Source: Skeletonema tropicum (Eukaryota; Bacillariophyta; Thalassiosirophyceae; Thalassiosirales; Thalassiosiraceae). Taken from it: DNA of 64,000 nucleotides. The translations under genes were made by a program, and so were the position numbers. The notes below the pieces were generated by a model, which searched no databases, was not told where the DNA came from, and saw only the letters and a program-made list of their open reading frames with translations. This document shows, piece after piece, positions 11,501-21,880 of this stretch; position 1 is the stretch's first letter, and each line of letters opens with the position of its first letter. Location: the NCBI GenBank assembly GCA_037178625.1, contig CM074131.1, positions 4,278,001 through 4,342,000 of the forward strand, read 5' to 3'.

Positions 11501-12244
11501 GTGGTCAACTAGGCGAAGGATCCAACAGTAGCCGCCTGGGTCCTGCTGTGATGTCATGTCGATCAAATCCATCTGCGCTCGCTTCCCTACAGTTACTGAT
11601 AATATCATTTTTAGGGGCTTTTGTTTGGCGGTAATCTTCCTAGTTTGAGATGCAATGCAAATGGGACATAAACCCACGGCCAATTCAACATCTTCTCTTG
11701 TGATGCCATACCAAGTCTTTGAAATGAGTTGATGGATCCTTCGTGAATCTATCCCATGACCTGACTCAATATGAGTATTCATAATGATTGCAAATATTTG
11801 TTCCTTTGTTGCAACTCTTAGGTTTTTGTTATTTTTCGTCCATCGGAGTGCTGTCGAGCGTGTCGTGTTGTCCGATAGGGTGTAGTTTTGATTCCATTTA
11901 GTGTGCAATGGTGAATGCCGCACTCCAACCACCCATCCCTGCAACACTGTACAAATATCATCATATTCTTGTTCTGTAACCATTTCCGTCCGCCTCTTCT
12001 TTTCACTTAACCCGACTTCGAGTAGCTCATAGAATTTCTTTTTCGCTGCCATCATAGCTGGTTCGGACAAAACATTACTTTTCGAGCTGTTGGAACGTAC
12101 TGTTCCATCTCCTGTCAAAACGGTATCAGACGATGCTGTGGCGGGCAGTGCAGGCAAATGAGGCAGTGCAGGCAAAAGAGGGTCAGGAGCTGCCGCTGTC
12201 TCCGCTGCAGCCAACTTGGTGTCTGACGGGATCTTCTCCATCAT
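8580..12244 (-). CDS. DDE-integrase (KRBA2-like) protein with CXC-type domain, spliced
   Basis: Two exons (12244-11343 and 11265-8580) joined across a 77-bp GT-AG intron (11266-11342) give 1195 residues. There is an HHCC zinc module (H158, H163, C193, C196). A retroviral-type integrase core follows, with D226 (QMDLIDM), D286 (QSDNGGEF) and E323 in RHPQSQGKIER, all present. The E is encoded just past the intron. The motif resembles integrases of KRBA2/SCAND3-like proteins. A KGWYPRENL segment and a cysteine-rich block (CKCKSDCAKSSRCKCK...) like a CXC/Tesmin motif come after. The C-terminal part has LTPLQQNLVDTAIYGPG, which resembles the lead-in to Ulp1-type proteases in related transposon proteins, but no Ulp1 triad is visible. 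Start: first ATG pair (MMEK). No terminal repeats were found. It is a transposase or a domesticated one. Confidence 0.75.
11266..11342 (-). other. Spliceosomal intron (77 bp) in the DDE-integrase gene
   Basis: Minus-strand donor GTAAGT and acceptor TTTCCTCTTTGCAG. Splicing restores the continuous integrase segment VKYVNEHFQETHIVRG between the second D and the catalytic E. Confidence 0.9.
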
Positions 12245-13233
12245 GTAAGAGGATTTATGAAGAGTTGTGTTGTGCGTGATACGGAATAAAGAGCACAAAC
12301 ATTGTATTCTAAATTAGTGGCTGTGGGAGGGCTTCTCTATCTTTTTCAGATGTGCCCACGGAGGAGGCAGATAAAATACCCAAGGCCCGAGCTACGGGGC
12401 ATTTGGTCTATTGGTGGTGGTGGCATAGCATTTAAGCCAAATGTATCCGATTTGATGGATTTTGTCCGATTTGGTCTTTTGGTTGTGTCATTTCTGCCAT
12501 TTGGCTAAATGGCGCACTTGGTTACCGCCATTTGGCTAAATGGCAGATTTGTTCTTTTGGGTCTAACAGATGCGTGCTTTTCAATGTTGAGTGTGCTTGT
12601 TTGAGTACCGTACCATTCTCGCAGACGTGGCTGGTGGTGCTGGTTCCTCAATCAGTCAAAATCAGACGCCAAGAGTAATACCATAAGTAAGTAGTAAATT
12701 AGGTAAATGTTGCATTATCGCTACCTCTAGACATCATTGAACCAACTATAAATAAGTGATAAGAGGAGTGCAGTCTAGGTATCTCTAGTTCAGTGGCAAG
12801 TCCGCACTCCTCTTGTCACCTGTGCTAGGTGATGGTATGTTCCTCCTCCCTCCTACTCTCAACTGCCTCTCGACAGGTGAGAGTGAGAGTCCTCACTCAA
12901 CCTCTGCCACCGCAGAGGTGGGGGAGAGGGGATGGAGTCCTGGCGAGTACATACTTATGGTTACATAACCTACCATAAGTAGGATGGTACGAGCGAAGTA
13001 CTAAATCACAGTAAAAGATCCATCTCCACCACGACTTAGAAGAAGCCATCACAAATCCTTCTTTTAGCTATGAAGAATTATTACTCATCGTCATCGGAGG
13101 AGCATGTTAGAAGGTAAAGACGCAACTCCAAACAACCACAAGCACAGAGCAGGAGGTATTCTCATATGAACACAATTTATCGATAAGCATCTTCATTAAT
13201 GTATCAATGTGGACTTCGTCATCTCGTGATCGA
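12245..13233. other. Intergenic with several short repeats
   Basis: This is the upstream region of the DDE-integrase gene plus the start of the tandem LRR duplication. It holds two copies of the word GCCATTTGGCTAAATGGC (12496-12513 and 12527-12544), a short sequence shared with the SKP1 3' end (12696-12746), and an inverted repeat with 11-bp perfect arms (12761-12771 and 12804-12814). No gene was recognised. Confidence 0.55.
12696..12746. repeat. Short dispersed repeat, copy 1
   Basis: About 50 bp beginning AAATTAGGTAAATGTTGC. It recurs at 52918-52966 with a 2-base difference (TACCTCTAGAC versus TACCTAGAC). The second copy overlaps the stop codon of SKP1. Confidence 0.8.
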
Positions 13234-14282
13234 TCATTTCAGTTGAAGGAATGAAAGGACGCTCTTCACTACTATATTTGCCCCGCATGTCATGCGTCTC
13301 TCTTGCCTCGCACTATCGACATCAATCCTTGCCCTCTTCTTCGATTGGACCTCGAGAGAAAGCTCCATATCGTTATCATGATCGACCTCACCATTGAGAC
13401 TGTGTCTCCACAATGCCAGTTCTAGAAGTGTAGCAGATTCTGCTAAGAACCTGCTGTGCTCCCTCTCAAAGTGTTCCACTCGAGCAAGGACTCGTCCAAT
13501 CCATTGCCGCACGGCCTCAGCCTTCTCATCGGATGGTAAAGTCGAAAGAACACGATTGATTTGATCAATCTCTTCCTTCATCTCGTCTCCCCATATCTGC
13601 AGGCTGAAATGTGATATCATATCACGTACTTCTCCAACAAGCTCAACCTTTGCCATATTTCGACAACCTTGAAAGACATCATTGTCCCTAATGAGGCCCG
13701 CTTTCAATGGCATGGCAACACGTCTCAGAGAATAGCAATTCAGGAAGGCAGACTCCTTCACTTGGTCGAGCCCCTCACCAAACTCTATGTCGGTCATGTT
13801 GACACAGTATTGAAAGGCAAAGCCATCCACAATTGTGACTGATGGGATCTTGAGCCCTAACAATGATGCACACCTTGAGAAGGCACCCACGCCAATGCGT
13901 CCAAGCTTCTTATTACCGAACTCCAAATCCCTCAATCGTTTGCATCTGTAAAATGCCCCCTCGTCAATCAAACGTACACCAGGGCCCCTGTTAAGCGCTC
14001 CAGACATCGGCAGTTGTAGAAGGCAAGCTTGCCAATCCTTGAGACTCCATCGTGCAACTCAACTTCTTGTACGTTGCGTCCGGAGAAGACCTCGTCTGGG
14101 ATATCATTGATGGATTTGTCGATGCGAATGTGGGTGACGTGAAGGGGGATGATGCCTCCTTTGTAGAGATAGAAGATAGGTGGTCTAAGGGTGGAAGTGG
14201 ATGCACTAGGATCATTGGCTTGGACTTGGATGAAGTTGTTGGCATCATCGTCATCGTTTAGGCCTATTTGATGATCGGCCAT
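13234..14282 (-). pseudogene. BspA-type LRR protein, copy 2 (one-base frameshift)
   Basis: This copy is nearly identical to copy 3 over its whole length, with the same MADHQIG start (ATG at 14280-14282), the same LRR_5 repeats and the same end (VVKSVLSFLQLK). One T is missing near 13984 (ACCAGGGCC here, ACCAGTGGCC in copy 3). The shift separates the N-terminal 100 or so residues from the rest. The total length of 1049 nt against 1050 in copy 3 agrees with a single-base loss. The upstream ATG mini-ORF seen before copy 1 (MDSLALRL) is conserved here. It is either a very young pseudogene or a local sequence error. Confidence 0.75.
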
Positions 14283-15343
14283 TTTGATGATTCTATCTGG
14301 CAGGCACAGTCCTTTGAAGCCGCAGGGCAAGCGAATCCATGTGCTTCGTTATATGACTATGACTATGATCACGAAGTGGGAGAGAGTAGTAGTGATTGGC
14401 CTTCCCGTGCTGTCGGTCCGCTGGTCACATGAAGTATCACTCTCTCGCGTACTTTCGTGCTTCTTGCTTTTGTTGCGTTCGCGCTGCTTGGACTCATTCA
14501 CCACCTATCCTCGTTCTAACGCGACAGCCTACCTCAACTTCAACACACCGCCTTTCTCTATCTGGGCTGGAGAGATTTCTCCGGCAAGTCAGACAAAATA
14601 AACCGTGGCTGGTGCGAATCCTCTCATTAGGTATTTACATACCTTATTCGGTATCGGCTTTCCGGCGATGTCAGACAAAATATGAAAAGCTGATTAACTT
14701 GCGCGCGAGTTTGAGGATTAACTTTTGCATGAACAACTTCTTTCTTTCTACACTCTAGAAATCTAATACTTCTGACAGTGAGTGCTCAGGTCAGCCTACA
14801 AAGCCGCGTCATCAACATACAAAACATAATATGTACCTGAGCTTTTCCCTTCACGTGGTACCTGATCATCGATCTCTTGAGAGAGAGGCTGGGCTGATAG
14901 CCTTGCCTAGCGCCTAACACCACGTCCGTCTGCTTTCTTCTCTCTGTGTGCCGAAGGCAGGATGCGTGCTTTTCACTGTTGAGTGTGTTGTTTGAGTACC
15001 GTACCATTCTCGCAGACGTGGCTGTTGGTGCTGGTTCCTCAATCAGTCAAAATCAGACGCCAGAGTAAGTACATACCATAAGAAGTAGTATGGTACGAGC
15101 GATATACTAAATCACAGTAAAAGATCCATCTCCACCATGACTTAGAAGAAGCCATCACAAATCCTTCTTTTAGCTATGAAGAATTATTACTCATCGTCAT
15201 CGGAGGAGCATGTTAGAAGGTAAAGGTAAAGACGCAACTCCAAACAACCACAAGCACAGAGCAGGAGGTATTCTCATGAACACAATTTATCGATAAGCAT
15301 CTTCATTAATGTATCAATGTGGACTTCGTCTTCTCGTGATCGA

Positions 15344-16393
15344 TCATTTCAGTTGAAGGAATGAAAGGACGCTCTTCACTACTATATTTGCCCCGCATGT
15401 CATGCGTCTCTCTTGCCTCGCACTATCGACATCAATCCTTGCCCTCTTCTGCGATTGGACCTCGAGAGAAAGCTCCATATCGTTATCATGATCAACCTCA
15501 CCATTGAGACTGTGTCTCCACAACGCCAGTTCTAGAAGTGTAGCAGATTCTGCTAAGAACCTGCTGTGCTCACTCTCAAAGTGTTCCACTCGAGCAAGGA
15601 CTCGTCCAATCCATTGCCGCACGGCCTCAGCCTTCTCATCGGAAGGTAAAGTCGAAAGAACACGATTGATTTGATCAATCTCTTCCTTCATCTCGTCTCC
15701 CCATATCTGCAGGCTGAAATGTGATATCATATCACGTACTTCTCCAACAAGCTCAACCTTTGCCATATTTCGACAACCTTGAAAGACATCATTGTCCCTA
15801 ATGAGGCCCGCTTTCAATGGCATGGCAACACGTCTCAGAGAATAGCAATTCAGGAAGGCAGACTCCTTCACTTGGTCGAGCCCCTCACCAAACTCTATGT
15901 CGGTCATGTTGACACAGTATTGAAAGGCAAAGCCATCCACAATTGTGACTGATGGGATCTTGAGCCCTAACAATGATGCACACCTTGAGAAGGCACCCAC
16001 GCCAATGCGTCCAAGCTTCTTATTACCGAACTCCAAATCCCTCAATCGTTTGCATCTGTAAAATGCCCCCTCGTCAATCAAACGTACACCAGTGGCCCCT
16101 GTTAAGCGCTCCAGACATCGGCAGTTGTAGAAGGCAAGCTTGCCAATCCTTGAGACTCCATCGTGCAACTCAACTTCTTGTACGTTGCGTCCGGAGAAGA
16201 CCTCGTCTGGGATATCATTGATGGATTTGTCGATGCGAATGTGGGTGACGTGAAGGGGGATGATGCCTCCTTTGTAGAGATAGAAGATAGGTGGTCTAAG
16301 GGTGGAAGTGGATGCACTAGGATCATTGGCTTGGACTTGGATGAAGTTGTTGGCATCATCGTCATCGTTTAGGCCTATTTGATGATCGGCCAT
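15344..16393 (-). CDS. BspA-type leucine-rich repeat protein, copy 3
   Basis: An intact 349-residue paralogue of copies 1 and 2. An acidic N-terminus (LNDDDDANN) is followed by five LRR_5 units, then a helical region, a linker (MELSLEVQSQKRARIDVDS) and the family end motif CGANIVVKSVLSFLQLK. The chosen start is ATG 16393 (MADHQIG), which all three paralogues share. The frame is open for 84 more codons upstream, but that sequence is 5'-flanking DNA in the other copies and not conserved as protein. The likely role is protein binding; the partner is unknown. It sits in a recent tandem duplication with copy 2. Confidence 0.8.
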   Translation of the reverse strand: MADHQIGLNDDDDANNFIQVQANDPSASTSTLRPPIFYLYKGGIIPLHVTHIRIDKSINDIPDEVFSGRNVQEVELHDGVSRIGKLAFYNCRCLERLTGATGVRLIDEGAFYRCKRLRDLEFGNKKLGRIGVGAFSRCASLLGLKIPSVTIVDGFAFQYCVNMTDIEFGEGLDQVKESAFLNCYSLRRVAMPLKAGLIRDNDVFQGCRNMAKVELVGEVRDMISHFSLQIWGDEMKEEIDQINRVLSTLPSDEKAEAVRQWIGRVLARVEHFESEHSRFLAESATLLELALWRHSLNGEVDHDNDMELSLEVQSQKRARIDVDSARQERRMTCGANIVVKSVLSFLQLK

Positions 16394-19300
16394 TTTGATG
16401 ATTCTATCTGGCAGGCACAGTCCTTTGAAGCTGCAGGGCAAGCGAATCCTATGATCACGATATGTGCTTTCTATCCTACAATAACGATACAAGTGGGAGA
16501 GAGAGTAATGATATGGCCTTCCCGTGCTCGGTCCGCTGGTCACATGAAGTATCACTCTCTCGCGTACTTCCGTGCTTCTTGCTTTTGTTGCGTTCGCGCT
16601 GCCTGCAGTGTGAAACGATCCCGTTTCGGTCTCATTCACCACCATTCACCACCAATCCTCGTTCCCAACGCGACAGCCACAACTTAAGCTGGGCCGCCTT
16701 GCTCTCTGAAGAGATTTCTCCGGCGATGTCAGACAAAATAAACCGTGCTTTTACATGAACAACTTTCTTTCTACACATCGAATAGAGATACATACCTTTG
16801 TCTTTACCTACTTAGTAATGTGAAAAGCAGTATTGCTCTCGGTAGGTTGTTCCCGGATGTTCTTCTCAAGCGTAGCATAGGCCTCTTGATCTGTGGCTGG
16901 TGCGAATCCTCTCATTTGATACCTTTTTCGGTATCGGCACTCATGAAATCATGCGAACCCAGAAGCCTCTCGCTCAACACAGCCATAACCAAGGATACTT
17001 ATGTAACAGAAATTTTAAAATATACGTCTGGAGGGCAAATAAGTGCCATAACTTCAACTCAGCCACCTTTTTCTACGGATTGTCCCGCGGTGGGACGCTT
17101 TCGAGACCCGGCGAAAAAAAGTTTCTAGAGAGAGACTTCTCCCGGCGATGTCAGACAAAATAGATGTATAAATGTACAATAAAGCTTTATTAAGGTGGAA
17201 CACAAGTAAAACGCTAGTAAAAGTACGACGTATGTAGCTGTTTATCTCTAGTGAAGATGGGCCTGTAGATCTACGGTAGGCTTTAATACCCCCATGCGAA
17301 CTCAAATTCGACCAAATCCAGTCACGCACCAACCCTTTTTGCCCACGGGCATCAAAAGTGACCGTTGCTTCTCGACACTTTCTCTCACCTCTCACCATTC
17401 ACCAACCACAAACGGCCAAAGACGCAACCACCATGATGCCATTGTGGACTGCCTAGTAGTACAAAATCGACACTTTACCAAGACGGACTTTTGATACTGG
17501 AGGCGGAGAAGCCAATTTGTAGATCGCCTTCGAAAAAGTTCGTCTTGGTTCGACATATCCTACGATGAAATAGCCATGCCCACAACGTAACGGAAATTGG
17601 TCGATGCAACTGATGTTGTCGACTAATGTCTTGGGTAATCATCCGTTACCACCATTTACGATGCCACCACGACGCCACAATCGATACTACTCCTATATAT
17701 CCATAGGTAGGTATCAGTGTCTTGGCAGCCGCTGCTTCGCCCGATTACGTCGTCCGGAACGTCGGCTACTCTGAGACAACATATTTTTAATATTTTTTTA
17801 CATCAACGCTACTGTGCAGTAAGGAGGTGCAATAAACCATTTCCGATGGCAACCAACCCGCTCCCTCAACTCTAATATGATTATAGACGACGCCTTGGCA
17901 CTCTGAAGCGGAAGAAAAGGCCATATGACGTCGCCTACAAGGTACAAAAATATACATAATTATTCGTTTCCGTCGAACACAACAATCAACTGACAATTAA
18001 TGCAAACGGCGTAGATATCGATCCAAGAAGCATCAATATATCATCATTATGACAGTATACATCCATGGGGTGACATTAATAATGAATGTTGTGGAGAACA
18101 TCATACTTATCAAGTATTACTTATTTAAAATTTCTGTTACATATAATAATTTACATAAAATACCAACAAATAGTAACATAGTCTATCTGATATTAAACAC
18201 AAACATTCTGCACTGCCAACACATAGAAGTCTTCTATTGCGATTATATGATCGTATGGTTCATGAATAACCACTGATTTGCATTTAGTGGCTCTTTACAA
18301 AGTTGATTATTGCATACACTCTGGGTAGAAAAATAGATTGCCTCTCACTGATGAATTGTGCTTGATCATGTACTAATTGATGTTTGTGAACGTTCAGGTA
18401 GCAACAGACGTCCCCCAAGTAATACATATCGAATATATATCGATTGAATGCGAGGAAACCCTCTCCTTTGCTGTATATCACCACGTAAACGTCCGTGGGA
18501 GGGGTGAAGGGAGGTAAAAGTTGTGGATTTTATGCCGTCGATGGCGACGTTAATTTCTTCATCTTCGATCAACCAACTGAGTATTGCCCCAGTTGACGCT
18601 TATATTATGATGTATAAGATCGAATAAGCCGAGTATAATAGGTGTATTCATTAGATGTGCATAACTGTGGCCATAGGAGTGGAGGACATCATGGTGAGGG
18701 TGTAAAAGATGATATTGATTTGGAGGTTGGATTTTCAGTGGTACCGGTTAGCGACGGCCGCTGTACGAAGGAATCGAACCCCCTAGCTACGGCCAAAACA
18801 GCGATTAGTACAGTAGGAATAATACCCAAAAACACTTGTGTTCCACCTTAAAACTTTTGCATGAACAACTATCCCTGTTCCTGATCATCCCTCTCTCTAT
18901 GCTGGGCTTCTAGCCTTGCCCAACACAACGTCCATCCTGCCTTTTGCGTCGGTATTAGCTAACACTAACAGCACGGTATGCGGCCGATCCTAATCCAATG
19001 CAAGTGCAAGCCGTGGAGAGATTGCTCTTGAGGTCCCACCTAGACGTGCTTTAAAATTTCTGTTATTGTATCTGTTTTTTTAGTTACTACTCTCTCTAAG
19101 ACACTAGAGTGTCGTTAATTTGGTACGGCTCTGAACAAGAACTGACGTCAATACGTCAAGTTTGAAGGGAAGGGAATAGAAAAGGCAGAGGCAGGATTGT
19201 GATTGTGATTGGCCAGCTACCTGTTGCTGTTGACTGTTCGTTCAAAAGAGACGACAAGGCTGGGCAGCCTCGTATCCATAAGTATCCCAACCATGTTTTG
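16394..19300. other. Gene-poor region
   Basis: Fragments of LRR-upstream sequence recur here (GGTGCGAATCCTCTCATT near 16902; GGCGATGTCAGACAAAATA near 16723 and 17144). A stretch at about 18849-18960 (TTTTGCATGAACAAC then a GATCAT...CTTGCC tract) is related to 14724-14960. 18000-18300 is AT-rich. Only short ORFs are present, and none is convincing. Confidence 0.5.
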
Positions 19301-19618
19301 AAAACGGTACCTCGGTACCGTTTTGTGTAGAGCTCTGGTATGTTTCTACGTGAGGGTGAAAACGGTATATACCTCGGTACCGTTTTCAAAAAAGGCAGTA
19401 GGCCTCGTGATATTTGTGTGAATAAAGCATGAGCCGTCATGTGGCCTATAGATCTTATTATTGCATACAAGGGCTACAATACAAGTTTTTTGAAAAAACG
19501 CCGTTAGGAGCTGCCTAGCTTTGTTCGATATAACAAACGGTAAGTAAGTACCGAGGTACCGTTTTCAAGCCCTACGGGTACTGGGCCCAACTCAAAAACG
19601 GTACCGAGGTACCGTTTT
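19301..19618. repeat. Cluster of four GGTACC palindromes
   Basis: Four copies of a hairpin-forming motif with arms AAAACGGTACC and GGTACCGTTTT lie within 320 bp. Positions are 19301-19324 (perfect, centre TC), 19358-19387 (4-base insert in the left arm), 19535-19566 (about 8-base insert in the left arm) and 19595-19618 (perfect, centre GA). Two have the centre read as CTC and two as GAG, so both orientations occur. Spacing is irregular. Nothing coding overlaps convincingly. They may be protein-binding sites, mobile palindromes or structured RNA. Confidence 0.9.
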
Positions 19619-19983
19619 CTTTCAAGCTCTTCATCTTCATCTTCATTTCTTGGCCCATCAAGTTGCCATAAGTAACCATATAACCATAATGACCGGGACT
19701 AGAGGGTGCACCGTGTGCGAGTAAAGAGAGAAGTTCAAGCAGATACATAGGTGCATCAACCTAGAGGAAGTCACAAAATCTTTGGCTCTCCCAAAACTTC
19801 ACGGCGTAAGTTTGGAGGGCGATTATTAGTATGAACATTCGGCACTATTGTGCACCGTGCACCGGTGCAATTTAGAGAGTACATAGTGTCGAGAAGAGGT
19901 AAAGCAGATAGATAGACGCATGCACGCCAGCGAAATGAGTGGCAACCTAGGAAGTCACAGGTATCTGATTTTGAGTTTCGAAA

Positions 19984-20023
19984 GCCGACCCCATGCCTGC
20001 AAGATGCAGGCGATGGGGTCGGC
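19984..20023. repeat. 18-bp hairpin with 3-base loop
   Basis: Arms GCCGACCCCAT plus GCCTGCA (19984-20001) and TGCAGGC, bulged G, ATGGGGTCGGC (20005-20023) form a GC-rich stem with the loop AGA. It could be a small-RNA stem, a transcription-end structure or an inverted-repeat remnant. Confidence 0.85.
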
Positions 20024-20832
20024 GGCAGATTTGTCTCAATACTCATTAAATGCTGCTAGCTGTTAAAAGCTACTAAAACCTTTCTTCGCATTGTGCCTGG
20101 CCAAAGCTATGCGTGGAGCAAGGATCATAGCTGTGCGTGGAGGATTGCCTTATTCGATCAATCTTCTTTCTCATGATTTGATAATGAATTGCACGACAGT
20201 GCTTGGCCTCTGGCATCAAGAGAAGACGAGATCCCAGATATATGTAACACGAAAGAGAAAGAGCTCATACAATATCATCCTACACACCACAGTAGAGTCA
20301 GTACCATATCTTCATCTTTTTTATGTTACTCTCTACTTTAGCTTTAGTAAGCAAGCGTAAGCCGCCCTCAAACCAAGTGCTTGGGCAAGCGGATCAGCAT
20401 AGCTCGTCTGGTCTAGTTCTGAATATATTATAAATCATAGTATCGTATGATGATGATAGCTTCTCATTGTGTTCGCGCGTATTTTACTTCTTATTCTCGC
20501 GCAACCTCGTCTTTCTCACTTTACTTTTCACACATTAACAATAACTTGAAATACATTAAAAAGAGTCTCCACAAGTATCCTCTCCTCAAGCTCAAGTTCA
20601 TGCCAGCCAGTGGAGTGTCTTTCGCGCGTGATCTCAACCATGACCTCACAATACGCATCAGTTGATTAGGCTTTCGAAAGTATGATGAGTATCTACTTTT
20701 GTGATAGGATTGAGACAAACAGAATGCTGTTTCCTCGAAAAGACTATGACACACAATCGTACTCTAACTCTATAGAACCTGCACTCCTTCGTACCTTTTA
20801 CCCCCATCGCACCCTCCCAGTCAGATGGACGC
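20024..20832. other. Intergenic, nothing recognised
   Basis: Only short ORFs without motifs. The end lies next to the stop codon of the interrupted gene at 20833. Confidence 0.5.
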
Positions 20833-21632
20833 TTAGTGCTGCGGAACATTCTCGCTGCAACTCGTACTCGCACCTATATTGTAGTCTTCTCCCTCTTTGT
20901 ATCCAATCCCATCTCGCCACAGTGCATCCCGCAACCTCAATTCCTCTCTAAGTCGGCTGATTTCTGCCTTTGCCGCCTGAATATCATCATCCAGCATACA
21001 TACAGCCAGTTGAAGGTCATCATTATTATCCGGATCCAATGCCGGTAATGCCTCCAACTTGGGGCGTTTAACTACTGGCAGCAAAATGTCATCCTCCCCA
21101 CTTCGAGCAAGAGTCGAGTTTCTTTCCCTAACTTTCAATTTGCATTCTGCAACAAATTTATTCATTCTCCATTTGTTCGATAAATATTTGTAATCCTCCT
21201 TTGCCTTTTTGTAGCTTGGAACAGGGACATAATACGGGCCATCAGTTGTTCCCCCCGGCTTGGTTAGAATGGATTTGCTCGATTTTTGCATCTTTTTTGA
21301 CAAGGTACCTTGGTACAAATCATCATTCGTGTATTCCTGACTTTCTACCAAACCTAGCTCGTTGATTAGCTCTGATGTAATGCAATCTACATTGGTCATC
21401 TCTAAACTCAACATCATCTGTAATATTGCCGGATTGAAGTGATGATTGGCGATATATTTTGTTGATCGCTTCGGTGGCGGTTCTCCATCGCTACGGAGAT
21501 GCATTTTCTCGGGCTCTCCTTTCTTTCCTCTTCCATCAACGCTGCATTTCCACTCATCCTTATTCGGCGTGTATAGATTGCAGTGAACGAGAGTTCGCTT
21601 GATTTTGTGCTCCTTCAGATCAATGAGGAGAG
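20833..21632 (-). pseudogene. 3' part of a gene interrupted by Ty3 element 1
   Basis: This is the downstream 266 codons of an unrecognised host gene, of which 223 lie after the first Met (MHLRSDGEPPPKRST). The frame is open up to the insertion point. The C-terminal part looks like a coiled coil (DDDIQAAKAEISRLREELRLRD). A basic patch (VVKRPKLEALP) suggests a nuclear protein. The 5' part is at 27522-27684 on the other side of the retrotransposon. Removing the element and one target duplication gives a continuous 320-residue frame (963 nt with stop). Function unknown. Confidence 0.75.
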
Positions 21633-21637
21633 ATCCC

Positions 21638-21869
21638 TGTCCAATCTAGCTAACAATTGAGCTTATTATTGATCAATAGATGTAACGAATAGAATTATTA
21701 TAAGGATTACTTTACACTGAAGAATAAAGCAGCATCTCTCGTGAATGGACATGGATTGAGAGGGGCTGCTCTGTTTCGATCGTATCAAATGTTCCGATCG
21801 TACCAAACAAAGAAACGAGAAACACATATGAACAGATTGTATGTCCAGTCTACTGACGTGGATGTGACA
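21638..21869 (-). repeat. 3' LTR of Ty3 element 1
   Basis: 232 bp with TG...CA ends. I see no difference from the 5' LTR at 27290-27521. It is preceded by ATCCC (target duplication). Confidence 0.95.
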
Positions 21870-21880
21870 TTCTACCCCTC

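Larger units (their letters stand above)
12571..16770. repeat. Tandem segmental duplication carrying LRR copies 2 and 3
   Basis: Unit A (about 12571-14760) and unit B (about 14961-16770) share flanks as well as genes. For example, GTTTGAGTACCGTACCATTC and the adjoining bases occur near 12601 and 14989, and ATGTCAGACAAAATA-type sequence follows both genes' upstream ends. Unit A has roughly 285 bp of extra sequence (about 12676-12960) absent from unit B. The coding parts differ at only a few positions, so the duplication is recent. Confidence 0.8.

Noticed and set aside
16394..16645. 84-codon N-terminal extension of LRR copy 3
   Set aside because: Open by chance. Copies 1 and 2 do not keep the frame as protein, and MADHQIG is the shared ATG.
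18755..18830. tRNA-like B-box (minus strand GGTTCGATTCC) with a partly paired acceptor stem
   Set aside because: Only about 25 bases separate the possible acceptor 5' strand from the T-arm, too short for D and anticodon arms. No clear A-box. At most a tRNA or SINE remnant.
19771..20046. 91-codon minus-strand ORF over the 19984-20023 hairpin
   Set aside because: Low-information sequence, no motif, and the stem explains part of its length.
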